Origin: a virus
Virus record (IMG/VR): IMGVR_UViG_3300038701_000032
Span: 1-30,994 of that record
Length of the DNA stretch: 30,994 nt
Direction: 5' to 3' (one strand)
A program made the translations under genes and the position numbers. Position 1 is the stretch's first letter. Every line of letters starts with the position of its first letter. The notes under the pieces were generated by a model, which saw nothing but the letters and a program-made list of their open reading frames with translations, made no database searches and was not told the DNA's origin. This document shows positions 24,567 through 30,944 of this stretch, piece by piece.

Positions 24567-25271
24567 ATCATCATCTTCGTCGTCATCGTCCTCGTCGTCG
24601 TCGAGGTCGTAGTCACCTTCTTCGCCGATCTCTTCGTCGCCAAGGATGTCGTTAGCATCCGGGCGCTGGGCTGCAAAGGGTTCGCCGTCTTCCCGGAACA
24701 TCACGATCTCGATTGTCGCATTGATGCGATTCGGGATGTTCTTCTTGGCGTCCTTCTTCTGGCCCCAGACTTCGATCACGGCGGTGACGTAGCACCCCGC
24801 ATAGGGCGATCCGGGCTTGCCTTCTTCGGCCTCAAGCCAGTCGCCGTTGCGGTCCTTGCGGTTCATCAAAACCTGCGGCGGTCGGCTGACCGGAGACGAG
24901 GCGTTGATAAAGTAATGGTCTTCGTTTTCCTCGGCGGTCGAGTGGTCCTCGTTGTCGCCGTCTTTAAGGAACTGCTGGTGGCTCGGGATGCGAGGCCACT
25001 TCGATTCGTCCTCACCCCAAGCCTTCTTCCGGGCTTCCTTTCCGGCGATCTTCAGCTTCTTCAGGAGGGGGTCGATGCCGTCGAGGTCCTTGGGGATCAG
25101 AAGACGGCAGTTGTAGTTCTCACGGGTCGTCCCGTCGTCGTTGTCGCGCTCTTGTGGACGGTAGAGGTGGGGGTAGGACAGACGCGCCCCCCGGATGATG
25201 ACGCGGCGCTTGTCGTCGCCCGCCTTCGGTTGGGTGGAGGTAGATTTTCTCTTGGTAGCAGAACGTGCCAT
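24555..25271 (-). CDS. Enc34-type single-stranded DNA-binding protein (DUF2815)
   Basis: A 238-aa protein starting MARSATKRKSTSTQPKAGDD. The core from about residue 22 reads RRVIIRGARLSYPHLYRPQE and later QVLMNRKDRNGDWLEAEEGK and PYAGCYVTAVIEVWGQ, the pattern of DUF2815, whose member Enc34 is a structurally known OB-fold ssDNA-binding protein. The C-terminal 40 residues are highly acidic and end DDDGLI, resembling the acidic interaction tails of bacterial SSB and T7 gp2.5. It would coat ssDNA at the fork. It starts ten bases after the nuclease stop, with AAGGA between. The basic N-terminal tail may also bind DNA. Confidence 0.88.
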   Translation of the reverse strand: MARSATKRKSTSTQPKAGDDKRRVIIRGARLSYPHLYRPQERDNDDGTTRENYNCRLLIPKDLDGIDPLLKKLKIAGKEARKKAWGEDESKWPRIPSHQQFLKDGDNEDHSTAEENEDHYFINASSPVSRPPQVLMNRKDRNGDWLEAEEGKPGSPYAGCYVTAVIEVWGQKKDAKKNIPNRINATIEIVMFREDGEPFAAQRPDANDILGDEEIGEEGDYDLDDDEDDDDEDDDGLI

Positions 25272-25281
25272 TGGATTTCCT

Positions 25282-26598
25282 TCAGATTAGATCACTGGCT
25301 GATTTGGCTGAGTTGGCTGAATCGGCTTCATCGTCCAACAGGTCGATAGCGGCTTTCATCGGCAGTCGGGGATCAGTTTCAGATACAAGCGCGGGTGCAG
25401 GGTCCCCTTCTATCACCATTGCTTGGTAGCGGGTCTTAAACCGCTGCTTCTTCACGTCGTCCTCAATCTGGGAGGGCGACCTGAGTTTGCGGTTGAACGC
25501 CTCGTCTCCGAAGTCCTGCTTCAGCAGCATCTCGGCTCGCTTCTCGTCCTTCCACTTCCGAGGCGGGCGGCGACCAGCCACTCGCTTCAGACCGGGCGTG
25601 TTCTTACCCAGACGTGCATCTTCCATAGCCTCTTCGTGAAGCTGTTCGAGGAAGCCTTCGATCAGCTTCCGGTTCAACAAGACATTCGATCTCTGGGTCG
25701 GTGTCAAGCTACGCGGCAGATCGACCGGCAGGCCCAGCATGAAGTCGTCGTCCAGATCATCTTCGTCCAGATCAAGCAGCGCCAGAACCTTCTGGGCGCG
25801 CTCTTTGCACGTGTTGTGACGGGCCGCTTTGCAGAACTTGCACTGCTTCTCGGCGGGGATGCGGGGGGCGTCCGGGTCCTCGGTCGCCTCGGCATCCTTC
25901 TTGATGAGCCGACCTTCTTCGATAAGGTCCTGCATGGTCGTGGTCCACGTCCCGCCGCCGCCCGGAGCACGGGGCTGCTCGATGCAGATCACCACTTCTA
26001 TGTCGGGGATGACCAGTGGGTTGGGATCGTCCCCATCGGGGCCTTTCCCCGCCATATGGGCTTCCCAGAACATCTCAGCGGCGTAGTCCTCCCAGACTCC
26101 AAGGGTATAGAGGATCGTCTGGTCGTTCCACTCGGGGCTGACGGGCACCCCGGCTCCCCACTTCCAGTCCCAGTTGATGATTCGCCAGTTGTGGATGTCG
26201 ATGATGAAGCAGTCCGCAGTCCCACTCTCGTCTGGGCCGACATACTTCTCCAAACTGACGCGGCGCTCGACGAACATGCGGGCACCGGGCGCGTCTTCCA
26301 TCGCCCGTAGCTGGATCAGGCCGGGCATCATCTTGTCGGCCATCTCTTTGGTGAAGGTGCGGGTGATCGTGACCACCTCGTCGTCCACGGTCTCATCCCA
26401 CGTCACGTCCTTGCCAACCGCCGACCATGGGTCGATCCCGTATTCAAGGCAATCCGCTGCGATCTCATGGAAACACGTTCCCTGACGGGCCTCTTCCCCG
26501 ACGCTATCGGGCAAGCCCTGCTCAGCGTTCACGGAGCCGGGGCAGAGCCGCCAGCGGTGGGCCGAGGATGGGGATCGTCGTGAGTGGAATAGTCCCAT
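25282..26598 (-). CDS. Cas4/RecB-like Fe-S exonuclease (DUF2800)
   Basis: The 438-aa protein shows a complete RecB-type nuclease signature: H44 (GTCFHEIA), D129 (SGTADCFI), D144-x-K146 (NWDWKWG) and Q160-x3-Y164 (QTILY). Four cysteines are placed as in AddB/Cas4 iron-sulfur nucleases: C19 near the N-terminus, then C253-x2-C256-x7-C264. DUF2800 proteins are common in phage replication clusters with DUF2815 and PolA. It probably processes DNA ends for recombination-dependent replication. The ATG at 26598 has GGAGG five bases upstream; that site can pair with CCTCCGA just after the preceding gene (see the regulatory entry). The C-terminus ends ASDLI. Confidence 0.9.
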   Translation of the reverse strand: MGLFHSRRSPSSAHRWRLCPGSVNAEQGLPDSVGEEARQGTCFHEIAADCLEYGIDPWSAVGKDVTWDETVDDEVVTITRTFTKEMADKMMPGLIQLRAMEDAPGARMFVERRVSLEKYVGPDESGTADCFIIDIHNWRIINWDWKWGAGVPVSPEWNDQTILYTLGVWEDYAAEMFWEAHMAGKGPDGDDPNPLVIPDIEVVICIEQPRAPGGGGTWTTTMQDLIEEGRLIKKDAEATEDPDAPRIPAEKQCKFCKAARHNTCKERAQKVLALLDLDEDDLDDDFMLGLPVDLPRSLTPTQRSNVLLNRKLIEGFLEQLHEEAMEDARLGKNTPGLKRVAGRRPPRKWKDEKRAEMLLKQDFGDEAFNRKLRSPSQIEDDVKKQRFKTRYQAMVIEGDPAPALVSETDPRLPMKAAIDLLDDEADSANSAKSASDLI

Positions 26599-26603
26599 GG
26601 GGT

Positions 26604-26664
26604 CCTCCGATTAAGGTGCCCCCAGCCGAAGCCGGGGGCGGGCTTTGGTCCGATGGGTCGGAGG
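26604..26664 (-). promoter_or_regulatory. Long RNA structure that sequesters the SD of the DUF2800 nuclease gene
   Basis: In the minus-strand RNA, CCUCCGA begins directly after the UGA of the 124-aa gene (26664-26658). Its perfect complement UCGGAGG (26610-26604) contains the Shine-Dalgarno GGAGG of the nuclease gene. Between them is a UUCG-capped stem (26639-26618). A competing short stem, CCGA with UCGG around CCCA, overlaps the anti-SD arm. The arrangement resembles translational coupling: a ribosome ending at the upstream stop would cover the anti-SD arm and free the SD. Confidence 0.6.
26618..26639 (-). terminator. UUCG-capped hairpin inside the nuclease leader
   Basis: GCCCCCGGC and GCTGGGGGC (one G-U pair) form a 9-bp stem around TTCG on the minus strand. 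No T-run follows, so a structural role within the leader is more likely than full termination. Confidence 0.65.
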
Positions 26665-27039
26665 TCAGACCATGCCTTCTTCGTCTTCGTCATCGAAGAC
26701 ACCCAGCGGGTCCTCGTCGTCCTCATACTGCGCCAGCATGTCGAGGGCTTCTTGGAACTGGTCCGGGTCCATCTTCGTGATGCGCTCGACCTCGAAGTGC
26801 TCGGTGATCGCCTTGACGACCTGCTTCGCTTTCTTCTTGGCTGCTGCGCTGCCGGTGTTCATGTAGGCACCGAACTTCTCGGCAACCTCGTCCACACCGG
26901 GGCCTTTCTTCGTGGTGGTCTTCTTGGCCGGTGCCTTCTTGGCGGGGGCCTTCTTCGCCGGAGCATCGCCACCCAACAGGGCAGCGGTATTGGCTTCGAC
27001 TGCTGCGGTCAGTTCCGCGATACGGTCTTCAAGTGACAT
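26665..27039 (-). CDS. First gene of the leftward operon: small basic/acidic protein of unknown function (124 aa)
   Basis: The protein starts MSLEDRIAELTAAVEANTAA, a short coiled-coil helix. A lysine-rich linker follows, built of repeated APAKK units (about residues 27-45), like histone H1-type tails. A helical domain comes next (about 48-108, VDEVAEKFGAYMNTG and later MDPDQFQEALDMLAQYE), and an acidic tail ends EDEEGMV. The basic linker suggests DNA or RNA contact, and the acidic tail resembles that of the SSB two genes on. It is the promoter-proximal gene of the long minus-strand operon, with AAAGGA eight bases before the ATG. I do not recognise a named family; a role in replication or early takeover is inferred from place only. 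Confidence 0.75.
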   Translation of the reverse strand: MSLEDRIAELTAAVEANTAALLGGDAPAKKAPAKKAPAKKTTTKKGPGVDEVAEKFGAYMNTGSAAAKKKAKQVVKAITEHFEVERITKMDPDQFQEALDMLAQYEDDEDPLGVFDDEDEEGMV

Positions 27040-27054
27040 GGTAGTCCTTTCATG

Positions 27055-27071
27055 CGTTGGCTATGTCAACG
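27055..27071. promoter_or_regulatory. Inverted repeat near the leftward start, possible second operator
   Basis: CGTTG and CAACG are perfect arms with seven bases between. The site lies just upstream of the first leftward gene and contains a third copy of GTCAAC (27065-27070), the half-site of the main operator candidate. Confidence 0.4.
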
Positions 27072-27088
27072 AGGTCTGGGGATACCGG

Positions 27089-27107
27089 ATAGAAATGGGG
27101 TTGTCAA
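27089..27107 (-). promoter_or_regulatory. Leftward promoter candidate, -35 region
   Basis: The minus strand shows a perfect TTGACA (27107-27102), followed after 17 bases by TATCCC (27084-27079) as a weak -10. It would drive the minus-strand operon starting at 27039 and is the only sigma70-like promoter I recognise for that gene series. Confidence 0.55.
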
Positions 27108-27129
27108 CACCCAGTTGACCATGTATAGA
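27101..27129 (+). promoter_or_regulatory. Rightward promoter for the HTH regulator
   Basis: TTGTCA (27101-27106) and TATAGA (27124-27129) are separated by exactly 17 bases. The start codon at 27157 follows about 27 bases later with CGGAG as ribosome site. The -35 box overlaps the leftward TTGACA almost completely, so the two promoters may compete. Confidence 0.65.
27103..27119. promoter_or_regulatory. 17-bp operator candidate between divergent promoters
   Basis: GTCAAC and GTTGAC are perfect inverted arms with a 5-base spacer. The site lies in the rightward spacer and covers the leftward -35. A dimeric HTH protein bound here would block both promoters; the product of the adjacent 99-aa gene is the obvious candidate. 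Confidence 0.6.
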
Positions 27130-27156
27130 ACCTTCTGACGAAAACCGGAGATAACG

Positions 27157-27456
27157 ATGCCGACGTTCAACGATCCGAGCGAAGCTGAGAGCAAGCTGAC
27201 CCAGCTTATGCTTCGTGCCGTTCCCCCGAACGAGCACGGCAACAAGACCGTGACCCACCTAGCGAAGTTGATGAAGCTGAGCAAGGCTGCCCTCTACAAG
27301 TGGATCGACGCTGATCGTATCCCGCCTGAGCGGGTCGTGCAGATCGTGGAGATCGGTCGAATCACTGGCTACAACCCCAAGGGCAAGCCGATCTACGGGA
27401 AGGAATCCCGCGTGGATCGGTCGGAGTTTGACGACTTCGTTTACAAGCCTCTCTGA
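27157..27456 (+). CDS. Cro/YdaS-like HTH transcription regulator (99 aa)
   Basis: The 99-aa protein contains a helix-turn-helix at about residues 31-66 (TVTHLAKLMKLSKAALYKWI then DADRIPPERVVQIVEI). The pattern fits small Cro/YdaS-type phage regulators in which a tryptophan follows the recognition helix. It has no enzymatic domain. The C-terminal 30 residues are extended and might serve dimerisation. It is the first rightward gene, placed beside two divergent promoters and a palindromic operator candidate, and is separated from the primase-helicase gene by 62 bases. It probably controls the switch between rightward and leftward transcription. Direct repressor or activator status cannot be told from sequence. 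Confidence 0.8.
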   Translation: MPTFNDPSEAESKLTQLMLRAVPPNEHGNKTVTHLAKLMKLSKAALYKWIDADRIPPERVVQIVEIGRITGYNPKGKPIYGKESRVDRSEFDDFVYKPL

Positions 27457-27474
27457 CACGACTACCTTCGGGAA

Positions 27475-27488
27475 GCCCCCTTGGGGGC
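27475..27488 (+). terminator. Small GC hairpin between regulator and primase genes
   Basis: GCCCC and GGGGC pair around CTTG (six-base arms if the loop is ignored). There is no T-run, so it is weak as a terminator; it could partly separate expression of the regulator from the primase-helicase. Confidence 0.35.
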
Positions 27489-27518
27489 ACCTGACATCAT
27501 CTGACACCGGGGAGCACC

Positions 27519-30341
27519 ATGGCAGTGAAATTACCTGCGATGCGGGTGACGGTATCTGTCGGCCAGCCGCAGAACCTTGCCGTATCGGACAACCACAGAA
27601 TTAAGTGGACGGAATTTGTAGAGTGGTTCAAGCAACCGCTTGTTACGCCAGAGAAATTTAGCAATTTCATCAACGCCAGCTTCAAGAAAAAGCAGGCTCT
27701 CAAAGGCTCCGCTGGATGGTATATCCGATGTGAGATTAAGGGCCGCACCCGGAACCGGAAAGCGGTTCGCCCCTCCCAGCTTATCACCTTCGACCTCGAT
27801 TCGGTTCCAGCCGAGATGGTGGATTCGATCCTGAGAGGCAAAGAACTGAAGGGCATCAGCTTCGTCGTCCACAGCACGCGATCCCACACCCCCGAAGACC
27901 CCCGGCTGCGCATGGTGATTCCACTGAGGGACGACCTGCCCGCCGAGGACTACAACCGTGTCTCCCGAATCATCGCCCTGCTGATCGACCCCAACCTCGA
28001 ACACGTCGATCCGGTCAGCTTCCGCCCCGCTCAGATGATGTTCAAGCCGTCCGTCTCCAAGGACATGCTGAAGCACTACATCTACTACGTGCAGGGCGGC
28101 CAGCCGCTCGATTGGCAGACTGAGGTCGCCGACTGGGAGCAGTTCAACGGCGATTCGTATGACTTCTCCAACCTGCCGAAAGCAGCCTCCGAAGCGACTC
28201 TCAGGGAGAGCGCAGAAGAGGCCGAAGACCCTCTGACGAAGAAGGGGCCGGTCGGTGACTTCTGCCGGGCATGGTCGATCACCGAACTGATCGTGGGCCG
28301 CGAAGACGAAAACGGCAACAAGGTCGAGGGGCCTCTGGCCGACAAGTATCAGGTCGATGACTGGGACAACGGTGTTGCCGTCCGATGCACCTACCTGCAC
28401 GGTCACAGCACCAACGGGGCCGTGGTCTATGAGGACAAGTTCATGTTCTCCCACCACGGCTCTGACGACGCCTCTGACCAGCTTCTCAACGCCTACGATC
28501 TGGTCCGCATCCACAAGTTCGGCGATCTCGACGAGAAGATCGACGAAGACACGTCGATGAAAGACCGGCCCTCCGTCAAGGCGATGAAGGAATGGATGCT
28601 CACAGACGTGGGTTTCCGCACCCAACAGACCGAGAGTCGGTATGGCGCGCTCGACATGCTGGACGACGAGGACGAAGGTGGCTGGGACGAACCAGAGGAC
28701 GAAGGGGGCGGCGACGAGGAAGATGACGACCTCGACGCTGACGACCTTCTGGGCGTGCCCTATGCCGACATCCGCAAGAACGCCTCATCCGTGGTCGAGC
28801 GCCGCCGGAAGATCGCCCCCAAGCCGAACAAGGGCTGGCGTCGTGATCTCGATCTGGACCAAGACGGGAAGGTCAAAACGACCGATCCGAACTGCGTCTC
28901 GATACTGACCAACGACAAGCGGTTCTGGCGCAGGATCGCCTTCAACGAGTTAAAGCAGGAGCCGGTGCTGCTAGGGGACATCAAGCCCCGGCACCCTATC
29001 CTTCAGCCTTGGCCCTGTAAGGATGAGGTCTACGGCGACCGCTGGCAGGACGGAATGACAAACCTGATCTCAGCCACTCTTCAGCTTCCCTCTGGGGAGG
29101 GCAACGTCGGCTATGGCGTCCGCTTCTCTGATTCGACGGTCAACAAGGCCATCGACCTGTGCAGCTACCACAATCGCTTCCACCCGATCAAAGACTACTG
29201 GGACGTGATCCGGCAGGAGAGCGACGAGGTGGACGAAGAGATGACTCTGCGGGTGTTGATCGACATATGCGGCGCACCCGACACCCCCTACGTTCGTGAG
29301 GCGTTCAAGATGATGCTGATCGCCAGCATCGAGAGGATCGAGCGACCGGGCTGCAAGTTCGACTACGCCATCATCCTCGAAGGCGCTCAGGGCACCGGGA
29401 AGTCCACCTTCATCAAGGTTCTCTATGGGGCCGAGTTTTTCTGCGAACTGGCCGGTGATCTCAGCAACGCCCAGCGAGTGGCCGAAGAGATCATGGGCAA
29501 GCACGTCGGTGAACTGCCGGAACTGTCCGCGCTGCACAAGTCGGACGTGAACGACCTGAAGGGCTTTATGACCAAGACGGGGGACGACGTTCGCCTCGCC
29601 TACGGTCGCAAGGTAACGGAACTGCCCCGGCAATGCGTCTTCTGGGGCACGACCAACGACTCGGAGTATCTGCGAGACCCCACGGGCAACCGTCGTTTCT
29701 GGCCGGTCCCGCTGGACGGTCGGCAGATCGACATCGAACGCCTCTACGCGATCAAGGACACGATCTGGCGCACAGGTCTCATGTGGCACGCTGAGATGCG
29801 GGCTGCTGCCGGGCCGCACGCAGAACTGGACTTCTCGCTGAAGGGCGTGGCTCTGGACGAGGCCGTCGAGACCCAGCAGAGCCGCCGCAAGACGGAGCAG
29901 TGGGAAGAATGGCTGGCACAGATTCTCGACTGGGCCGACGAGCCGACCACGATCCAAGAGATCATGCACGAGATCGGGGGCACGGCCTACGAGGCCGACG
30001 CTCTGGCCGAAGACGCCCACGACCCCGACACCCTCGCCCTGCGGATGGGGTTCACACGGGAGATGGCACGCCTCCACGGGATCGGCAGCAAGAGCGTCGT
30101 GTCCCAGACTTCAACCGAGGCCCTTTTGTGGAACAAGGTCGAAGAGGCGCTGGCTCAAAACGGCTGGTTCCAAGTCGATGGGGGAAAGCGAGACTCCCAC
30201 GGTCGTAAGATGAACAAAGTCAAGTTCGCGGGGACCAGCCGACGTTACTGGCTTCGGGAGGGGATCACCGAATCGGAGAAGAAGGAGGGCTACCGGGTAG
30301 TTGTGGAAGACGATCCCCCAGAAGACGACGACCTGATCTGA
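27519..30341 (+). CDS. Primase-helicase: AEP-like N-terminus fused to VapE-family SF3-like helicase
   Basis: A 940-aa protein. The N-terminal part has LITFDLDSVP (about 88-97, D92 and D94 as likely metal ligands) and FVVHSTRSHTPEDPRLRMVI, the pattern of phage archaeo-eukaryotic-type primases. A very acidic linker occupies about 382-412. The C-terminal part is a Virulence-associated E ATPase with Walker A EGAQGTGKST (621-630), GKHVGELPELSALHKSDVN as the Walker B region, and WGTTNDSEYLRDPTGNRRFW as sensor/arginine-finger region. It would unwind and prime phage DNA. GGGGAG lies four bases before the ATG. An intrinsic terminator follows the stop. The C-terminus is acidic and ends EDDDLI. Confidence 0.92.
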   Translation: MAVKLPAMRVTVSVGQPQNLAVSDNHRIKWTEFVEWFKQPLVTPEKFSNFINASFKKKQALKGSAGWYIRCEIKGRTRNRKAVRPSQLITFDLDSVPAEMVDSILRGKELKGISFVVHSTRSHTPEDPRLRMVIPLRDDLPAEDYNRVSRIIALLIDPNLEHVDPVSFRPAQMMFKPSVSKDMLKHYIYYVQGGQPLDWQTEVADWEQFNGDSYDFSNLPKAASEATLRESAEEAEDPLTKKGPVGDFCRAWSITELIVGREDENGNKVEGPLADKYQVDDWDNGVAVRCTYLHGHSTNGAVVYEDKFMFSHHGSDDASDQLLNAYDLVRIHKFGDLDEKIDEDTSMKDRPSVKAMKEWMLTDVGFRTQQTESRYGALDMLDDEDEGGWDEPEDEGGGDEEDDDLDADDLLGVPYADIRKNASSVVERRRKIAPKPNKGWRRDLDLDQDGKVKTTDPNCVSILTNDKRFWRRIAFNELKQEPVLLGDIKPRHPILQPWPCKDEVYGDRWQDGMTNLISATLQLPSGEGNVGYGVRFSDSTVNKAIDLCSYHNRFHPIKDYWDVIRQESDEVDEEMTLRVLIDICGAPDTPYVREAFKMMLIASIERIERPGCKFDYAIILEGAQGTGKSTFIKVLYGAEFFCELAGDLSNAQRVAEEIMGKHVGELPELSALHKSDVNDLKGFMTKTGDDVRLAYGRKVTELPRQCVFWGTTNDSEYLRDPTGNRRFWPVPLDGRQIDIERLYAIKDTIWRTGLMWHAEMRAAAGPHAELDFSLKGVALDEAVETQQSRRKTEQWEEWLAQILDWADEPTTIQEIMHEIGGTAYEADALAEDAHDPDTLALRMGFTREMARLHGIGSKSVVSQTSTEALLWNKVEEALAQNGWFQVDGGKRDSHGRKMNKVKFAGTSRRYWLREGITESEKKEGYRVVVEDDPPEDDDLI

Positions 30342-30352
30342 CACACAGAATT

Positions 30353-30377
30353 GGCCCCCACGAGGGGCCTTTTCTTT
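30353..30377 (+). terminator. Intrinsic terminator after the primase-helicase
   Basis: GGCCCC and GGGGCC form a 6-bp stem with a CACGA loop, directly followed by TTTTCTTT. It begins 12 bases after the stop codon and has all parts of a rho-independent terminator. Confidence 0.85.
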
Positions 30378-30490
30378 GCCCAGAATCCCGCATCGGGCGG
30401 ATGCCCCGTAACTCGCCCACCCCCAAGTTTACCATGACGGCGCTCACGGTGGGTATCAAAATACCCCACAGAATCGTCGGCCATGGCCGC

Positions 30491-30507
30491 GTTTGCTCTG
30501 AGCAAAC
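30491..30507. repeat. 17-bp perfect palindrome
   Basis: GTTTGCTC and GAGCAAAC are perfect 8-base arms around a single T. The spacing fits an operator for a dimeric regulator or a binding site next to the origin-like repeats that start 31 bases later. Confidence 0.65.
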
Positions 30508-30589
30508 CAGTAGAGGGGTTTCTGAGATGCTTAGTAGTGGAACTGGTGGAACCAAGCTAATTTACCCCAGTAATTCAGTATCTTACGCG

Positions 30590-30607
30590 GTTCCACGCCT
30601 GTGGAAC
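30590..30607. repeat. 18-bp palindrome 1 (GTTCCAC-N4-GTGGAAC)
   Basis: Seven-base arms with spacer GCCT. The right arm begins a run of three direct copies at nine-base spacing. Confidence 0.85.
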
Positions 30608-30681
30608 TGGTGGAACCAGTGGAACCAATAAGAGCCGTTGTCCGAGCGAGTTCCACGCATTTGCCCCAGTTCCACCCCTCA

Positions 30682-30699
30682 GTTCCACCCCTGTGGAAC
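30682..30699. repeat. 18-bp palindrome 2 (GTTCCAC-N4-GTGGAAC)
   Basis: Identical arms to palindrome 1, spacer CCCT, followed immediately by an AT-rich stretch. Confidence 0.85.
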
Positions 30700-30926
30700 G
30701 GCTATTTTTCCTTATCGCTCAGGGGCTTGGCCCCCAGAATCATGCCTAAGTTCCACCAATTCCACGTTCCACCCCCTCCCCTATATAGGCTATGTCTCAG
30801 GAGAGGTGTGGGGGCAAGGCCGATTCCTCAGCCCCAAGAATCTGGCTCTCTGAGGTTTTATACTTTTGATTCTGTGGAACTGGTGGAACTGAGGGTGTAA
30901 TACGCTGATTTTGCTGGGTTTTCTGG

Positions 30927-30944
30927 GTTCCACGTATGTGGAAC
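30927..30944. repeat. 18-bp palindrome 3 (GTTCCAC-N4-GTGGAAC)
   Basis: Identical arms again, spacer GTAT. The constant four-base spacer in all three sites while its sequence differs points to a protein dimer with fixed spacing. Confidence 0.85.

Noticed and set aside
24488-24676. N-terminal extension of the polymerase frame
   Set aside because: Thr/Ser/Met-rich low-complexity translation inside the acidic tail of the SSB gene and the hairpin; the exonuclease motif begins right after the ATG at 24487.
27475-27488. True terminator between regulator and primase-helicase
   Set aside because: The stem is short and no T-run follows; kept only as a weak hairpin, since both genes may be co-transcribed.
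30601-30900. Plus-strand frame of 99 codons in the repeat region
   Set aside because: Its translation is just the repeats (WNWWNQ-like), with no ribosome site; the DNA is better explained as a binding-site array.
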